From the NCBI RefSeq assembly GCF_030009775.1, contig NZ_JASCTH010000026.1:19299-83298 (forward strand): a stretch of 64,000 nucleotides of DNA, read 5' to 3'. The number at the start of each line of letters is the position of its first letter. The first letter of the stretch is position 1. The notes beneath the pieces were generated by a model. The model was not told the origin of the DNA. It saw only the letters and a program-made list of their open reading frames with translations, and ran no database searches. Positions 1-8,449 of this stretch are shown here, piece after piece. Both the position numbers and the translations under genes were made by a program. The stretch comes from Actinoplanes sandaracinus (lineage in GTDB: Bacteria > Actinomycetota > Actinomycetes > Mycobacteriales > Micromonosporaceae).

Positions 1-1932
1 GACCTCCTCCCGCGGCTCGACGCCGGTGGAACGGACCGGGCGGGGCAGGTCGATCGGCGGGTCGGCGTCGGCGAGGAGACGGCCGGCGTACGCCATGATC
101 TCGGCGGGCGTCCGGTAACTCACGGTCAGCTCGGCGAGGCGCCAGCGATCCGCGACGTACGGGGACAGCACCTGCCCCCACGACACGCACCCGCCGAGCG
201 AACCGGTCTGAGCCAGGTCGCCGACGACCGTCATGGACCGGCTCGGGCAGCGCCGCATCAGCAGCCGCCACGCCATCGGGCTGATCTCCTGCGCCTCGTC
301 GACGATCACGTGCCCGAACGCCCAGGAGCGGTCCGCCGCCGCGCGCTCGGCGGCCGGCAGCGACTCCCGGTCGGCGTACCGTTCGGCCAGCATCTCGGCC
401 TCCATCACGTCCGCGACGTTCGGGATCTCCGCCTCGACGTCGTCCTCCGCCTCGTACGACTTGGAGCCGGCGCTGATGTCCAGGACGCCCTGGGCGTACT
501 CCAGGCGTCTGCGCCGTCGCCGTTCCTCGCGGGCCCGCGCCGCCCGGTCGTCCTCGCCGAGCAGTTCCGCCGCCTCGTCCAGCAGCGGCACGTCGGCCGG
601 GGTCCAGCCGCCGCCCGGCGCACGGCGCAGCTCGGCGCGGGTGGTCGTCGCGTACAGGCCGGTGAGGAACTCCTCCGGGGTGAGGACCGGCCACAGGTCG
701 TCGAGGACCGCCCGCACCGCCGGATCGGCGGCCAGGTCGGCGCGGAGGTCGGCCAGGTCGGCGTCGTCGAGCACGTTGGGTGTTCCGGGCGCGTCGTCCT
801 CGCCGAGCGGGTCGTCCCAGAACGGGTCGTCGCCGATCCGCTCGGCGATCTGGGCGGCCAGCACGTCCAGCACCCCGGCGACGAAGATCGGCCGGGCCAG
901 GTTGTGCAACAGGCCGGAGTCGCGGGCCCGGCGCCGGGCCGGCTCGCAGTCGTACCGGTCGAGACGCAGGACGTGCCGATCCACCTCGATCTCGATCGGC
1001 GTCAGGGGCACCCGCTGCCGGTCCCGGAGACCCTGCACCAGGAAGTCCACCATCTCGGCCCGGCCCTTCACCTCGGCCACCTCCGCCGGCTCCGTCCGCC
1101 GGGCGACGACTCCGGGAAAGAGGTCGCCGGGCGTGGCCAGCAGCACACCGGTCTCGGCCAGTGACGGCAACACCTGGGAGATGTACCGCAGGAACGTCGG
1201 GTTCGGGCCGATGATCAGCACACCGCGGGCACTGAGCTGTTCCCGGTAGGTGTAGAGCAGGTAGGCGGCCCGGTGCAGGGCGACCGCGGTCTTGCCGGTG
1301 CCGGGGCCGCCCTGCACCACGAGCACGCCGCCGGCCGCGGAACGGATCACCCGGTCCTGCTCCGCCTGGATCGTCTCGACGATGTCGCGCATCCGGCCGG
1401 TGCGGTGCGTGTCGAGGGCGGCGATCAGCGCGGCCTCGCCCACCAGCGGCCCGCCGGCGGCGGCCGCGGCGGCGTCCGCGCCGAGGATCTCGTCGTCCAG
1501 GCCGGTGACGGTACGGCCGCGGGTGCGGATATGACGGCGGCGGCTGATGCCGTACGAGGTGACGGCCGTCGCCACGTAGAAGGGCCGGGCCGCCGCCGCG
1601 CGCCAGTCGACCAGCAGCGGCCGCTCGGGGTCGTGGATGCCGATCCGGCCGATGTGCAGCGGAGCGCCGTCGCACGGGTCGAGCCGGCCGAAGCAGAGAC
1701 CCTGCTCGACGGCCTCGTAACGGGCGAGGCGTTCGGCGTAGCCGCGGGCGGCGGTGTCCCGCTGGGACCGCGCCTGCGGGGTGCCGCCGGCCTGGCGCCA
1801 CTGGCCGGCGAGGTGGTCGCGCACCCGGTCGCGCATCTCGTCGAGCCGGTGGTAGAGCATCGTGACGTGGTCCTGCTCCTCCGCGAACGCCGCCGAGGAA
1901 TCCGTCGCCGAAAAGCTTGACAGACTTGACAC
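1..1932 (-). CDS. helR: HelD/HelR-type RNA polymerase recycling helicase (partial, C-terminus outside window)
   Basis: UvrD/Rep-like superfamily 1 ATPase of the HelD/HelR group. In actinobacteria these proteins bind RNA polymerase, release stalled complexes and can dislodge rifamycins (family knowledge). Read on the minus strand it shows the N-terminal pattern EEQDHVTMLYHRLDEMR, a DWRA motif, Walker A GGPGTGKT near residue 210 and a Walker B-like VIVDEAQEIS near residue 543. A UvrD-type C-terminal part then runs off the left edge (644 codons present). I chose GTG at 1932 because the family's N-terminal helical arm begins upstream of the first ATG (1860); only a weak G-rich Shine-Dalgarno stretch precedes it. 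Function is fairly certain from the motif set; HelR versus a HelD paralogue cannot be separated here. Confidence 0.85.
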   Translation of the reverse strand, partial: MSSLSSFSATDSSAAFAEEQDHVTMLYHRLDEMRDRVRDHLAGQWRQAGGTPQARSQRDTAARGYAERLARYEAVEQGLCFGRLDPCDGAPLHIGRIGIHDPERPLLVDWRAAAARPFYVATAVTSYGISRRRHIRTRGRTVTGLDDEILGADAAAAAAGGPLVGEAALIAALDTHRTGRMRDIVETIQAEQDRVIRSAAGGVLVVQGGPGTGKTAVALHRAAYLLYTYREQLSARGVLIIGPNPTFLRYISQVLPSLAETGVLLATPGDLFPGVVARRTEPAEVAEVKGRAEMVDFLVQGLRDRQRVPLTPIEIEVDRHVLRLDRYDCEPARRRARDSGLLHNLARPIFVAGVLDVLAAQIAERIGDDPFWDDPLGEDDAPGTPNVLDDADLADLRADLAADPAVRAVLDDLWPVLTPEEFLTGLYATTTRAELRRAPGGGWTPADVPLLDEAAELLGEDDRAARAREERRRRRRLEYAQGVLDISAGSKSYEAEDDVEAEIPNVADVMEAEMLAERYADRESLPAAERAAADRSWAFGHVIVDEAQEISPMAWRLLMRRCPSRSMTVVGDLAQTGSLGGCVSWGQVLSPYVADRWRLAELTVSYRTPAEIMAYAGRLLADADPPIDLPRPVRSTGVEPREEV

Positions 1933-2070
1933 CCTGCCCCCCAGGCCGTATTCTGATAGTGGTTCTTTCCGTCCGCGCCGAGAAAATCGCGCGGAGAACC
2001 CAGAGTACGCCTTCAGTGCGTGGCTCTCCATACGGCAGTGCCGGGAAACCTCTCGTTTCAACAGCGGCGC

Positions 2071-2100
2071 GGGCGTGGGCGGGTGCCCGCCATCACGCCC
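2071..2100 (-). terminator. GC-rich hairpin downstream of the lectin gene
   Basis: Nested inverted repeat: GGGCGTG pairs with CACGCCC around an inner GGCGGG/CCCGCC stem. It lies 29 bases beyond the stop of the ricin-type lectin gene. There is no T-tract, so it is a candidate terminator or mRNA-stabilising hairpin only. Confidence 0.45.
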
Positions 2101-2128
2101 TTGAATATCGCCTGCCGGCGGGCCGGAG

Positions 2129-2596
2129 TCACCAGGGGACGACGGAGCGCCAATTCTGGCCGGCGGCCCCGGTGCAGTCACGGAGACGCACCTTGCCCAC
2201 GCCTGACTCGTCGACCGACAGTTCGGTGACACACCGCCCCTTCTGCCCGCCGGCCTGCAGCGTGGTGGCGAACGACCAACTCTGCGCGGGCTGGTAGGAA
2301 CAGGCCGCCACCAGCACCTTGGAGCCGATGGCGTTTGGCTCGACGCAGTTCTCACCGTGGGTGAAATGACCCTCGCTGGTCTGGTAGAAGTCCTGCGCCT
2401 TGTTCCCGCGATCACACACGGTCGTGTGCAGGACCGTGCCGGCCGGACCGCCGGTCAGACAGCGGGCCGGGTTCACCTGCGTGACGATCCAGCCCTGGTG
2501 CAACGGCGGCGGCCCGGGCGCCGCGGCCGCCGGGGGCGGCGCGCCCAGCAGCAGGACGGCGAACAGCAGCGGAGCGAGGACGGCGCGGGTGAGCAT
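2129..2596 (-). CDS. Secreted ricin B-type lectin-like protein
   Basis: Small exported protein of 155 residues. A Sec signal peptide covers about residues 1-26 (Arg near the start, Leu-rich core, Ala-rich end). The rest is a single beta-trefoil-like carbohydrate-binding module with QxW-type repeats (QDFYQ, QSWSF, QNWRS) and four Cys, as in ricin B/RICIN domains. No catalytic domain is attached. An upstream in-frame ATG at 2665 would put 23 charged residues before the signal peptide. ATG 2596 is preferred because a TACAGT hexamer ends 6 bases before it, suggesting a leaderless transcript. Sugar specificity cannot be read from the sequence. Confidence 0.75.
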   Translation of the reverse strand: MLTRAVLAPLLFAVLLLGAPPPAAAAPGPPPLHQGWIVTQVNPARCLTGGPAGTVLHTTVCDRGNKAQDFYQTSEGHFTHGENCVEPNAIGSKVLVAACSYQPAQSWSFATTLQAGGQKGRCVTELSVDESGVGKVRLRDCTGAAGQNWRSVVPW

Positions 2597-2602
2597 CCCC
2601 TG

Positions 2603-2608
2603 ACTGTA
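2603..2608 (-). promoter_or_regulatory. -10 element of a leaderless promoter (lectin gene)
   Basis: Minus-strand TACAGT, 6 bases before ATG 2596, with no Shine-Dalgarno sequence between. This matches the actinobacterial TANNNT rule for leaderless mRNAs. Confidence 0.55.
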
Positions 2609-2729
2609 GGAACGGCGAGCGGGCGGCGCGGGCGATTCGCTCAGATCGGCGCGCCCGTGGCCCACGGTTCACCGGTGCCGATCTCCACCAGATCGGGGTG
2701 AAACCACCCCAGGGCGCACAGCGGGACAT

Positions 2730-2735
2730 TAGCGT
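2730..2735 (+). promoter_or_regulatory. -10 element of a leaderless promoter (membrane protein gene)
   Basis: TAGCGT followed by a 6-base spacer and GTG at 2742. It supports GTG 2742 rather than the ATG three bases later as the first codon. Confidence 0.5.
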
Positions 2736-2741
2736 CTGGCA

Positions 2742-3260
2742 GTGATGATCACGCAACGCGGCCTCATGGGTCTGAGCCTGGTGTGCGGGGCCGGCGTCCT
2801 GTGGTCGGCCGGGCTCATCGTGGCCCTCGCCGCCGGGGCACGACCGGTGATCACCGCGATCGCGGTGGGGTTCTCCGCACTCCTGACCGTCCCGGGCTTC
2901 GCCGCCGGGATCCTGGCGAACCGGCGCGGCTATCAGACGCGGCAGCCGCGCCGGCTGTGGAGGCTCGCCTCCTGGGTGCCTCCGCACGTGCCGGTGTGGG
3001 CGGCGGTCGTCGCGGCGCTGGCGTTCTTCGGGTTCTGGCTGGCGCTGGTGCTCGCGTTCCTGGCGCTGGACGGGACACCACAGCGGCGCGGCGACGAGTA
3101 CGTGCTGGTCGACCACGAGCGGGAAGTGGTGATCGACCAGGCCGCCTACGCCCGGCAGGTCGATCACGAGACCCAGATCTCGCTGGCCGTGCTGGGGGCG
3201 TTCGCGGTCGGCGGCGCGTTCCTCTGCGCGGCCCGCGCCACCGATCACGAAGAGGGCTGA
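2742..3260 (+). CDS. Hypothetical membrane protein
   Basis: 172-residue protein with three hydrophobic segments, at about residues 9-30, 34-56 and 85-110. A short polar stretch with a DEYVLVDHEREVVIDQ pattern follows, then a last hydrophobic segment near residues 145-165. No known family recognised. It probably sits in the cytoplasmic membrane. The start GTG is set by a TANNNT hexamer 6 bases upstream; no ribosome binding site is visible. It stands alone, 59 bases upstream of a PLP decarboxylase that has its own leaderless promoter. Confidence 0.6.
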   Translation: MMITQRGLMGLSLVCGAGVLWSAGLIVALAAGARPVITAIAVGFSALLTVPGFAAGILANRRGYQTRQPRRLWRLASWVPPHVPVWAAVVAALAFFGFWLALVLAFLALDGTPQRRGDEYVLVDHEREVVIDQAAYARQVDHETQISLAVLGAFAVGGAFLCAARATDHEEG

Positions 3261-3307
3261 CCGGGGGCGGGGCCGAAATCCGACCGGCGGCGGTGACCAG
3301 CCGGGCT

Positions 3308-3313
3308 TACGGT
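3308..3313 (+). promoter_or_regulatory. -10 element of a leaderless promoter (PLP decarboxylase)
   Basis: TACGGT, a 6-base spacer, then ATG at 3320. It sits just inside the intergenic gap and argues against the long upstream open extension of the same frame being translated. Confidence 0.55.
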
Positions 3314-3319
3314 GAGCCG

Positions 3320-4750
3320 ATGGGCGACGAGTTCGACGAGGTGCTGACCCGGACGGCGGAGATCGCCGTCGACTGGCTGGACGGCCTGGACCGGCGTCCG
3401 GTCGGCGAGACGGTGACCCTGGCCGAGCTACGCGAGCGGCTCGGGCTGCCGCTGCCGGACGAACCGGTGCACCCGCTCACCGTGATCGAGGAACTCGCCC
3501 GGGCCGCCGAACCCGGCCTGGTGGCGATTCCGTCCGGGCGCTACTTCGGATTCGTCATCGGCGGCGGACTGCCGGCCGCGGTCGCCGCCGACTGGCTCAC
3601 CACGGTCTGGGACCAGAACGCCGGGCTGTACGCCTGCGGACCGGCCGCGTCGGTCGCCGAGGAGGTGGCCGGCGAGTGGCTCCGGGACCTGTTCGGCTTC
3701 CCGGCCGGCAGTTCGTACGCGTTCGTCCCCGGCTGCCAGACCGCCCACCTCACCTGCCTGGCCGCGGCCCGGCACGCGATGCTGCGCCGGGCCGGGTGGA
3801 ACGTGGAGGAGGACGGGCTGGCCGGGGCGCCACGGTTGCGGATCGTGGTGAGCGCCCGGCGGCACGCCACCATCGACCGGGCGCTGCGGCTGCTCGGGTT
3901 CGGCACGTCGACGCTGACCGTGGTGCCGGCCGACGGGCCGGGGCGGATGGACGTGGCCGCGCTGCGGGAGGTGCTGGCCGACCGAGTCCCGGCGATCGTC
4001 TGCGCGCAGGCCGGCGAGGTGAACACCGGCGCGTTCGACGATCTGACGGCGATCGCCGACCTGACCGAGGCGGCCGGGGCGTGGCTGCACATCGACGGCG
4101 CGTTCGGGCTGTGGGTTCTGGCCAGCCCGGCGCTGCGGCACCTGGCGGCGGGCGCGGAACGGGCCGACTCGTGGGCGCTGGACGCGCACAAGTGGCTGAA
4201 CGTGCCGTACGACAGCGGCATCGCCTTCTGCGCCCACCCGGAGCCGCACCGGGCCGCGGTCAGCGTGACCGCCGACTATCTGGTGCAGGGAGGCGAGGGC
4301 GACCCCCGGGATCCGATCGACTGGACGCCCGGCTTCTCCCGCCGGGCCCGCGGCTTCCCGGTCTACGCCGCGCTGCGGTCGCTGGGCCGCCGGGGCCTCG
4401 CCGACCTGGTGCAGCGCTGCTGCGCGCACGCCCGCACGTTCGCCGAGGGCCTGGCCGGGCTGCGCGGCTGCGAGGTGATCGGCGAAGTGGTGATCAACCA
4501 GGTGCTGTTCCGCTTCGGTGACGACGCCACGACCGACCGGGTGCTGCGGCACGTGGTCGACAGCGGGGAGGCCTGGCTGAGCGGGACGACCGCGGGCGGG
4601 CGCCGGGCGATCCGGCTGTCGGTGTGCAACTGGCGTACCGGCGAGGAGGACGTCCGGCGCACCCTGGCCGCCTTCCGGCAAGCGGTCGACGCGAGTGGAA
4701 CGCCGCCGTCGCGAGCCGGGCCGCCACCGTCCGGCCGGCTGCCACGGTGA
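3320..4750 (+). CDS. PLP-dependent amino acid decarboxylase-family protein
   Basis: 476-residue group II (DOPA/aromatic amino acid decarboxylase-like) PLP enzyme. Visible signs are GGGLPAAVAADWL in the N-terminal part, a cofactor-face HIDGAFGLW motif and the Schiff-base lysine in DAHKWLNVPYDSG (about residue 294). The length fits the family. Members decarboxylate aromatic or acidic amino acids, but some act as aminotransferase-like or C-N lyases, so the substrate is open. The frame is open far upstream, but ATG 3320 is right after a leaderless -10 element and begins a normal N-terminus. The last ~15 residues are Pro/Ser/Arg-rich. It is a stand-alone gene, not an EgtE (the window's ergothioneine cluster is 37 kb away). 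Confidence 0.8.
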   Translation: MGDEFDEVLTRTAEIAVDWLDGLDRRPVGETVTLAELRERLGLPLPDEPVHPLTVIEELARAAEPGLVAIPSGRYFGFVIGGGLPAAVAADWLTTVWDQNAGLYACGPAASVAEEVAGEWLRDLFGFPAGSSYAFVPGCQTAHLTCLAAARHAMLRRAGWNVEEDGLAGAPRLRIVVSARRHATIDRALRLLGFGTSTLTVVPADGPGRMDVAALREVLADRVPAIVCAQAGEVNTGAFDDLTAIADLTEAAGAWLHIDGAFGLWVLASPALRHLAAGAERADSWALDAHKWLNVPYDSGIAFCAHPEPHRAAVSVTADYLVQGGEGDPRDPIDWTPGFSRRARGFPVYAALRSLGRRGLADLVQRCCAHARTFAEGLAGLRGCEVIGEVVINQVLFRFGDDATTDRVLRHVVDSGEAWLSGTTAGGRRAIRLSVCNWRTGEEDVRRTLAAFRQAVDASGTPPSRAGPPPSGRLPR

Positions 4751-4925
4751 CACGGGCCCGTGCGCGGGAGCCGGTGACAGCACGGTGCGGGCCCGGCGAT
4801 TCGGGCCCGGGCGATTCGGGCCGGCACCGGCTAACGTCGGAGTCTCGCGCGGGTGGCCGCCGAGGGGGAGGCCACCCGCGGGCCGCTGACCACAGGTTCG
4901 CGGGCCGGCGCTGGCGGGCGGCATC

Positions 4926-4931
4926 TACCGT
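4926..4931 (+). promoter_or_regulatory. -10 element of a leaderless promoter (unknown 345-residue protein)
   Basis: TACCGT, a 6-base spacer, then GTG at 4938. No Shine-Dalgarno sequence is present. Confidence 0.5.
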
Positions 4932-4937
4932 GGGCCG

Positions 4938-5975
4938 GTGGAGATCCGCCTCTGGTCCGTCGCAGGTGAGGCGGATGCCGTCGCCGTCGCCGGCGCCGGG
5001 GCGAAGGTCCGCGAGACCGGGGACACCGTGTTCGCGGCCGGTCCGGACGCCACCGTCGTGATCGCCAGAGGGCTGCGCAACGCCGAGGACCTGACCGTCT
5101 CCGGCCCGTTCCCCCGCCTGATCGAGGGCCGCCTGACCGGCGGCGACGGTCTCCCGCTGCACGCGTTCGCCCGGCTCGGCGACGGCTGCCTGGCGCTGGG
5201 TACCGCGCGGGTCAGCGCACTGGGCCGTCGCCGCGGGGTGCTGCACCGGCTCGACCTGCGGCTGGACACCCCGCTGCCCGAGCACCTGCTGGACCTGGCC
5301 GGGACCCCGGCCGAGCAGCCGGGCGCCGACTGGCTGGACCTGCTGCCCGAGGACCCGGTCAAGGCCCTGGAGATGTTCGTCGCCGACTGGTACGCCGAAG
5401 TCCCGCCGGGAACACCACTGCCGGCGCGGGGACAGCCGGAGCCGTTGCGCGCCTTCCACCGGGCGGCGGCCGGGCGGCCCGAGGTCTACGGCGGCTCACT
5501 GCTGGTCCACGGGGAGCCCGCGCCCGGCGGTCCGGCCGGGATGCCGATCATCGGGGAGAGCGCGGACGGCACGTTCGAGGTGCTGATCGAGGCGGGCGCG
5601 GACGATCCTCATGTCTACTACCAGGGGCTCAGCGATCAGCCACTGCGTGAGCGGGAGCGGCTTTCCGCGTACCTCATGCTCATGGTTCTGGCTCGGGCGG
5701 CGATGGACCGGCCGCCGGACGGTCTCGCCGAGGGTGGGATGGCCTTCGCCGACCGGGCGCAGGCCCGGCGGATCGTCGCGCCGCTGCGGCGCGTGCCGCT
5801 GCGCCCGCTGCGCTGGCCGTGCGCGCGGTCGCGGCTCTACGCCGGGCCCGGCACGGTGGTGCTGCTCGGCGCGGACGACGCCGACTGGTTCGAGGTGTAC
5901 GTCGGCACCCGGCACCGGTCCGTGTTGCGCCGCCTGCGCAAGATCGGTCTCGACTGGGAGCATTTCGACGGCTGA
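4938..5975 (+). CDS. Conserved-looking protein of unknown function
   Basis: 345 residues, soluble, acidic N-terminal half and Arg-rich C-terminal third (LRRVPLRPLRWPCARSRLYAG). No signal peptide, membrane segment or catalytic motif that I can name. The N-terminus looks like alternating beta strands, and the C-terminus ends in TRHRSVLRRLRKIGLDWEHFDG. Codon use (third-position GC) is that of a real gene throughout. GTG 4938 is supported by a TANNNT hexamer 6 bases upstream. Neighbours give no functional hint: a PLP decarboxylase upstream and an FtsX-ectodomain protein downstream, each with its own promoter. Confidence 0.6.
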   Translation: MEIRLWSVAGEADAVAVAGAGAKVRETGDTVFAAGPDATVVIARGLRNAEDLTVSGPFPRLIEGRLTGGDGLPLHAFARLGDGCLALGTARVSALGRRRGVLHRLDLRLDTPLPEHLLDLAGTPAEQPGADWLDLLPEDPVKALEMFVADWYAEVPPGTPLPARGQPEPLRAFHRAAAGRPEVYGGSLLVHGEPAPGGPAGMPIIGESADGTFEVLIEAGADDPHVYYQGLSDQPLRERERLSAYLMLMVLARAAMDRPPDGLAEGGMAFADRAQARRIVAPLRRVPLRPLRWPCARSRLYAGPGTVVLLGADDADWFEVYVGTRHRSVLRRLRKIGLDWEHFDG

Positions 5976-6189
5976 GCTCGCCGATCGTGCTCGGCGGAGG
6001 ATTCTTGCATTGGCGACTTCTCTACGAACAACGGTTGGCGGCCAAGAGGGTGAGGCTGGTCCCGCGCAACGCACTCAATGCAAGACTCCCGTCCGAGGTC
6101 GGCAAATGCGATCGCATATGATCATCAATTATCGGTAATGGCTGACAAATGAATACTGTGCCGCCAAGGAGGGCATCGGCTTGCTCTGA

Positions 6190-6195
6190 TACAGT
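6190..6195 (+). promoter_or_regulatory. -10 element of a leaderless promoter (FtsX-ectodomain protein)
   Basis: TACAGT, a 7-base spacer, then GTG at 6203. A perfect AAGGAGG occurs further upstream (about 6169) but is not at a useful distance from any in-frame start, so the leaderless start is preferred. Confidence 0.5.
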
Positions 6196-6202
6196 CCCCG
6201 GC

Positions 6203-6748
6203 GTGTCCCATTCGACCCCTTATTCAAGTTCCGGCCTCTCGCCGCTCGAGCAACCACCAATCGCGCAGCATCCGAGTGCACCGCCACGGCGATGGATCAT
6301 CCACCTCGCGGTGGCGCTGGTGGCGCTGATCGCCGGAGCCGGCGCGGCGACGTCAGGTCTGCTATTGGCCGGCTGGACCAAACCCGCGGAACAACGTTAC
6401 GGCGTCGCCTTCTTCCTCGAGGAGGAGATAACCGCAACACAGAAGACCGCCATACAGGCGGAATTGGAGAAGGCTTCCGCGACGGGAGGTCTACGCTACG
6501 AGTCCGGCGAGGAAGCGTTCGCCAGATACAAGGAAATGCATAAGAACGAACCCGGTTTGATCGAGAAAATCGAAGAATCCGGCGCGAGCAACAGTCTGCC
6601 CGCTTCGTTTCGGCTGACCGTTGAAGCGTCCGATTTTGATTGTCGAACCATGGAGGCGGTCGGGGCCCTTCCTGGAGTCAAGCAATACAGTGTCCTCATC
6701 GAGCCCATCAACCAGATTCCCGGCTTCGCGGTCCGCTGTTCCTGGTGA
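6203..6748 (+). CDS. Orphan FtsX extracellular-domain protein (single-pass membrane)
   Basis: 181 residues from GTG 6203. A Pro/Ser-rich cytoplasmic leader (about 30 residues) is followed by one hydrophobic helix (residues 31-57). The extracellular domain resembles the large periplasmic loop of the divisome protein FtsX: VAFFLEEEITATQKTAIQAEL, then GEEAFARYKEM, LPASFRLTVE and VGALPGVKQY. In FtsX that loop activates peptidoglycan hydrolases. Here the four-helix permease part and a partner FtsE are absent. The C-terminus carries two Cys (DFDCRTME, FAVRCSW) that may form a disulphide. An ATG at 6149 is in frame, but no ribosome site serves it. AT-richer codon use than its neighbours hints at a different history. 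Likely role: envelope or cell-division accessory (inference). Confidence 0.65.
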   Translation: MSHSTPYSSSGLSPLEQPPIAQHPSAPPRRWIIHLAVALVALIAGAGAATSGLLLAGWTKPAEQRYGVAFFLEEEITATQKTAIQAELEKASATGGLRYESGEEAFARYKEMHKNEPGLIEKIEESGASNSLPASFRLTVEASDFDCRTMEAVGALPGVKQYSVLIEPINQIPGFAVRCSW

Positions 6749-6772
6749 TCGGCTCGTGTGACACTTCCCGCC

Positions 6773-7618
6773 TCAGACCGAGGCGATCGTCGACGGCACC
6801 TCGTCGAGGATCTCGCGGGCCAGGAAGCCCGTCCGGCCGTACCTCGGAGCCAGCCGCTGACCGCTGACCGCGTGGGCGAAGGCGGCCCAGCAGGCGGCCT
6901 GGGCCGGCTCGGCGCCCCGGCCGAGCAGGCCGGCCACGATGCCCGCGCGGACGTCGCCGCTGCCCGAGGTGCCGAGGCCGGTGTCGCCGCTCTCCTCGCG
7001 CCAGCACTCTCCGTCCGGGGTGGCGATATGGCCGTAGAGCGAGACCACCGCGTCGTGGCGAGACGCCAGTTCGTACGCCGCCGCGGCCAGATCGTCGCCG
7101 GGCTCGCGGCCCAACAGGTGCCCGGCCTCGACCAGGTTGGGGGTGAGCACCGCCCGGCGCTGCGGCAGCAGGCCGGGGTCCTTGCTGAGGGCGCCGAGGG
7201 CGTACGCGTCCAGCACCACCGCGGTGTCCCGTCCGGCGGCACCGAGAACCGCTCTCATCAGCCGGATCGTGCTGTCGATGTCGTCGAGGCCCGGGCCGAG
7301 CGCGATCACGTCGGCCTCCGCGGCCATCGCCAGGATGTCGTCGGAGGGGGCGCCGTCCGGGCCCAGGCCGACCACCTTGGCCTCCGGCACGGCGACGCTG
7401 AGGGCGACCGCGGACTCCTCGGCCACCACGAGCTGCAGACGGCCGGCGCCGGCCCGCAGCGCCGCCACCCCGGCCAGCAGCACCGCGCCCGGCGTGCAGC
7501 GGGCGCCGCCGGCCACCAGGACGGTGCCACGCTCGGTCTTGCCGCCCTCCGGGTTCGGCAGCGGCCAGCCGCGCAGCAGCCGGGGCGTGACCACCCGCTC
7601 CTCAGACCGGTTCGGCAT
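6773..7618 (-). CDS. nnrD: ADP-dependent NAD(P)H-hydrate dehydratase
   Basis: 281-residue repair enzyme that converts hydrated NAD(P)H back to NAD(P)H using ADP (YjeF C-terminal/ribokinase-like carbohydrate kinase fold). Seen: VTPRLLRGWPLPNP start, a GTVLVAGGA strand, ALGPGLDD, LTPNLVEAGHLLG and the nucleotide/anion-hole motif GTSGSGDVRAGIVAG. The usual N-terminal epimerase domain is absent, so this is the split form. ATG 7618 is chosen because AGGAGG lies 6 bases upstream. It overlaps the end of the upstream phosphatase gene by 17 bases, so the two are translationally coupled. Convergent with the FtsX-ectodomain gene, 24 bases away. Confidence 0.85.
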   Translation of the reverse strand: MPNRSEERVVTPRLLRGWPLPNPEGGKTERGTVLVAGGARCTPGAVLLAGVAALRAGAGRLQLVVAEESAVALSVAVPEAKVVGLGPDGAPSDDILAMAAEADVIALGPGLDDIDSTIRLMRAVLGAAGRDTAVVLDAYALGALSKDPGLLPQRRAVLTPNLVEAGHLLGREPGDDLAAAAYELASRHDAVVSLYGHIATPDGECWREESGDTGLGTSGSGDVRAGIVAGLLGRGAEPAQAACWAAFAHAVSGQRLAPRYGRTGFLAREILDEVPSTIASV

Positions 7619-8318
7619 TGACGTCCTCCTGTCTGGTCGGCGGGGCGTCCGCACGGCGCAGGTGGGCGACCGAGTTGAAGAGCTCGCGTTCGAGGCGGCC
7701 GTCCTCGCCGCGCCAGCTGCTGATCGAACAGTTCGCGATGGTGGTGCGGCGGGCCAGCGCCATCAAGTCGGCCTCGCTCATCCCCTCGGCGAGGTAGCGC
7801 ACCATCAGCACGGTGGCCTCGTGGGCGAAGAGGACCACCCGGCCCCCGGGATGGTCCTCGCGGATCTCCCGCAGCAGGGCCCGTAGCCGCAGCAGCACGT
7901 CGGCCCAGGACTCACCACCCGGCGGCCGGTAGTAGAACTTGCCGAGCCGTTCCCGGCGGCGCGCCTCGTCGGGGAACCGGGCCTGCACCCCGCGGGCGGT
8001 GAGCAGATCGAGCACACCGAGCTCGCGGTCCCGCAGGCGCTCGTCCACCACGACCGGAACGCCGCTGCCGGCCAGCGCGATCTCGGCGGTCTGCCGGGTG
8101 CGCAGGTAGGGCGAGACCACGGCCAGCTCCGGCGGGTGCTCGGCCAGGTGACGGCCGACCGCCTCGGCCTGCTCCCGGCCGGTCGGCGCGAGCGGCACGT
8201 CGGCGTCGCGTTCCGGGATGTCGATCAACTCCGCGCCGCCGGTCTCGGCGTTCTGGGCGGTGACGTTGCCGGTGCTCAGGCCGTGCCGTACCACCGTCAG
8301 CGAGTGCAACTGCTCCAT
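7602..8318 (-). CDS. Histidine phosphatase family protein
   Basis: 238-residue phosphoglycerate-mutase-like phosphatase. The catalytic RHG is in TVVRHGLSTGN (residues 8-18). The second acid region is LRDRELGVLDLL, and the distal histidine is in VVLFAHEATVLMVRYL. Members dephosphorylate small metabolites (phosphoglycerate, phosphosugars, folate or cobamide intermediates), so the substrate cannot be assigned. It is first in a two-gene unit with nnrD (17-base overlap). A near-consensus TAAGGC hexamer ends 6 bases before ATG 8318, which would make it leaderless, but the final base departs from TANNNT. Confidence 0.8.
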   Translation of the reverse strand: MEQLHSLTVVRHGLSTGNVTAQNAETGGAELIDIPERDADVPLAPTGREQAEAVGRHLAEHPPELAVVSPYLRTRQTAEIALAGSGVPVVVDERLRDRELGVLDLLTARGVQARFPDEARRRERLGKFYYRPPGGESWADVLLRLRALLREIREDHPGGRVVLFAHEATVLMVRYLAEGMSEADLMALARRTTIANCSISSWRGEDGRLERELFNSVAHLRRADAPPTRQEDVNAEPV

Positions 8319-8449
8319 GCCGGGGCCTTACCCCGGTTCCGGCCCGGCTACCCCCCCGCCGGGCCGCCCGGTCGAGCCGGTGGCGCCGGCCGAATGGGAT
8401 CGAGTCGACATTCGCTACATCACGGCGGTCCGGATCCGATGAGCTCACC

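Noticed and set aside
1933..2070. Rifamycin-associated element upstream of the HelR-type gene
   Set aside because: No palindrome resembling the known element was found.
3320..4750. PLP enzyme as the missing EgtE
   Set aside because: The DAHKW-type Schiff-base motif and length fit group II decarboxylases rather than EgtE, and it is 37 kb from the egt operon.
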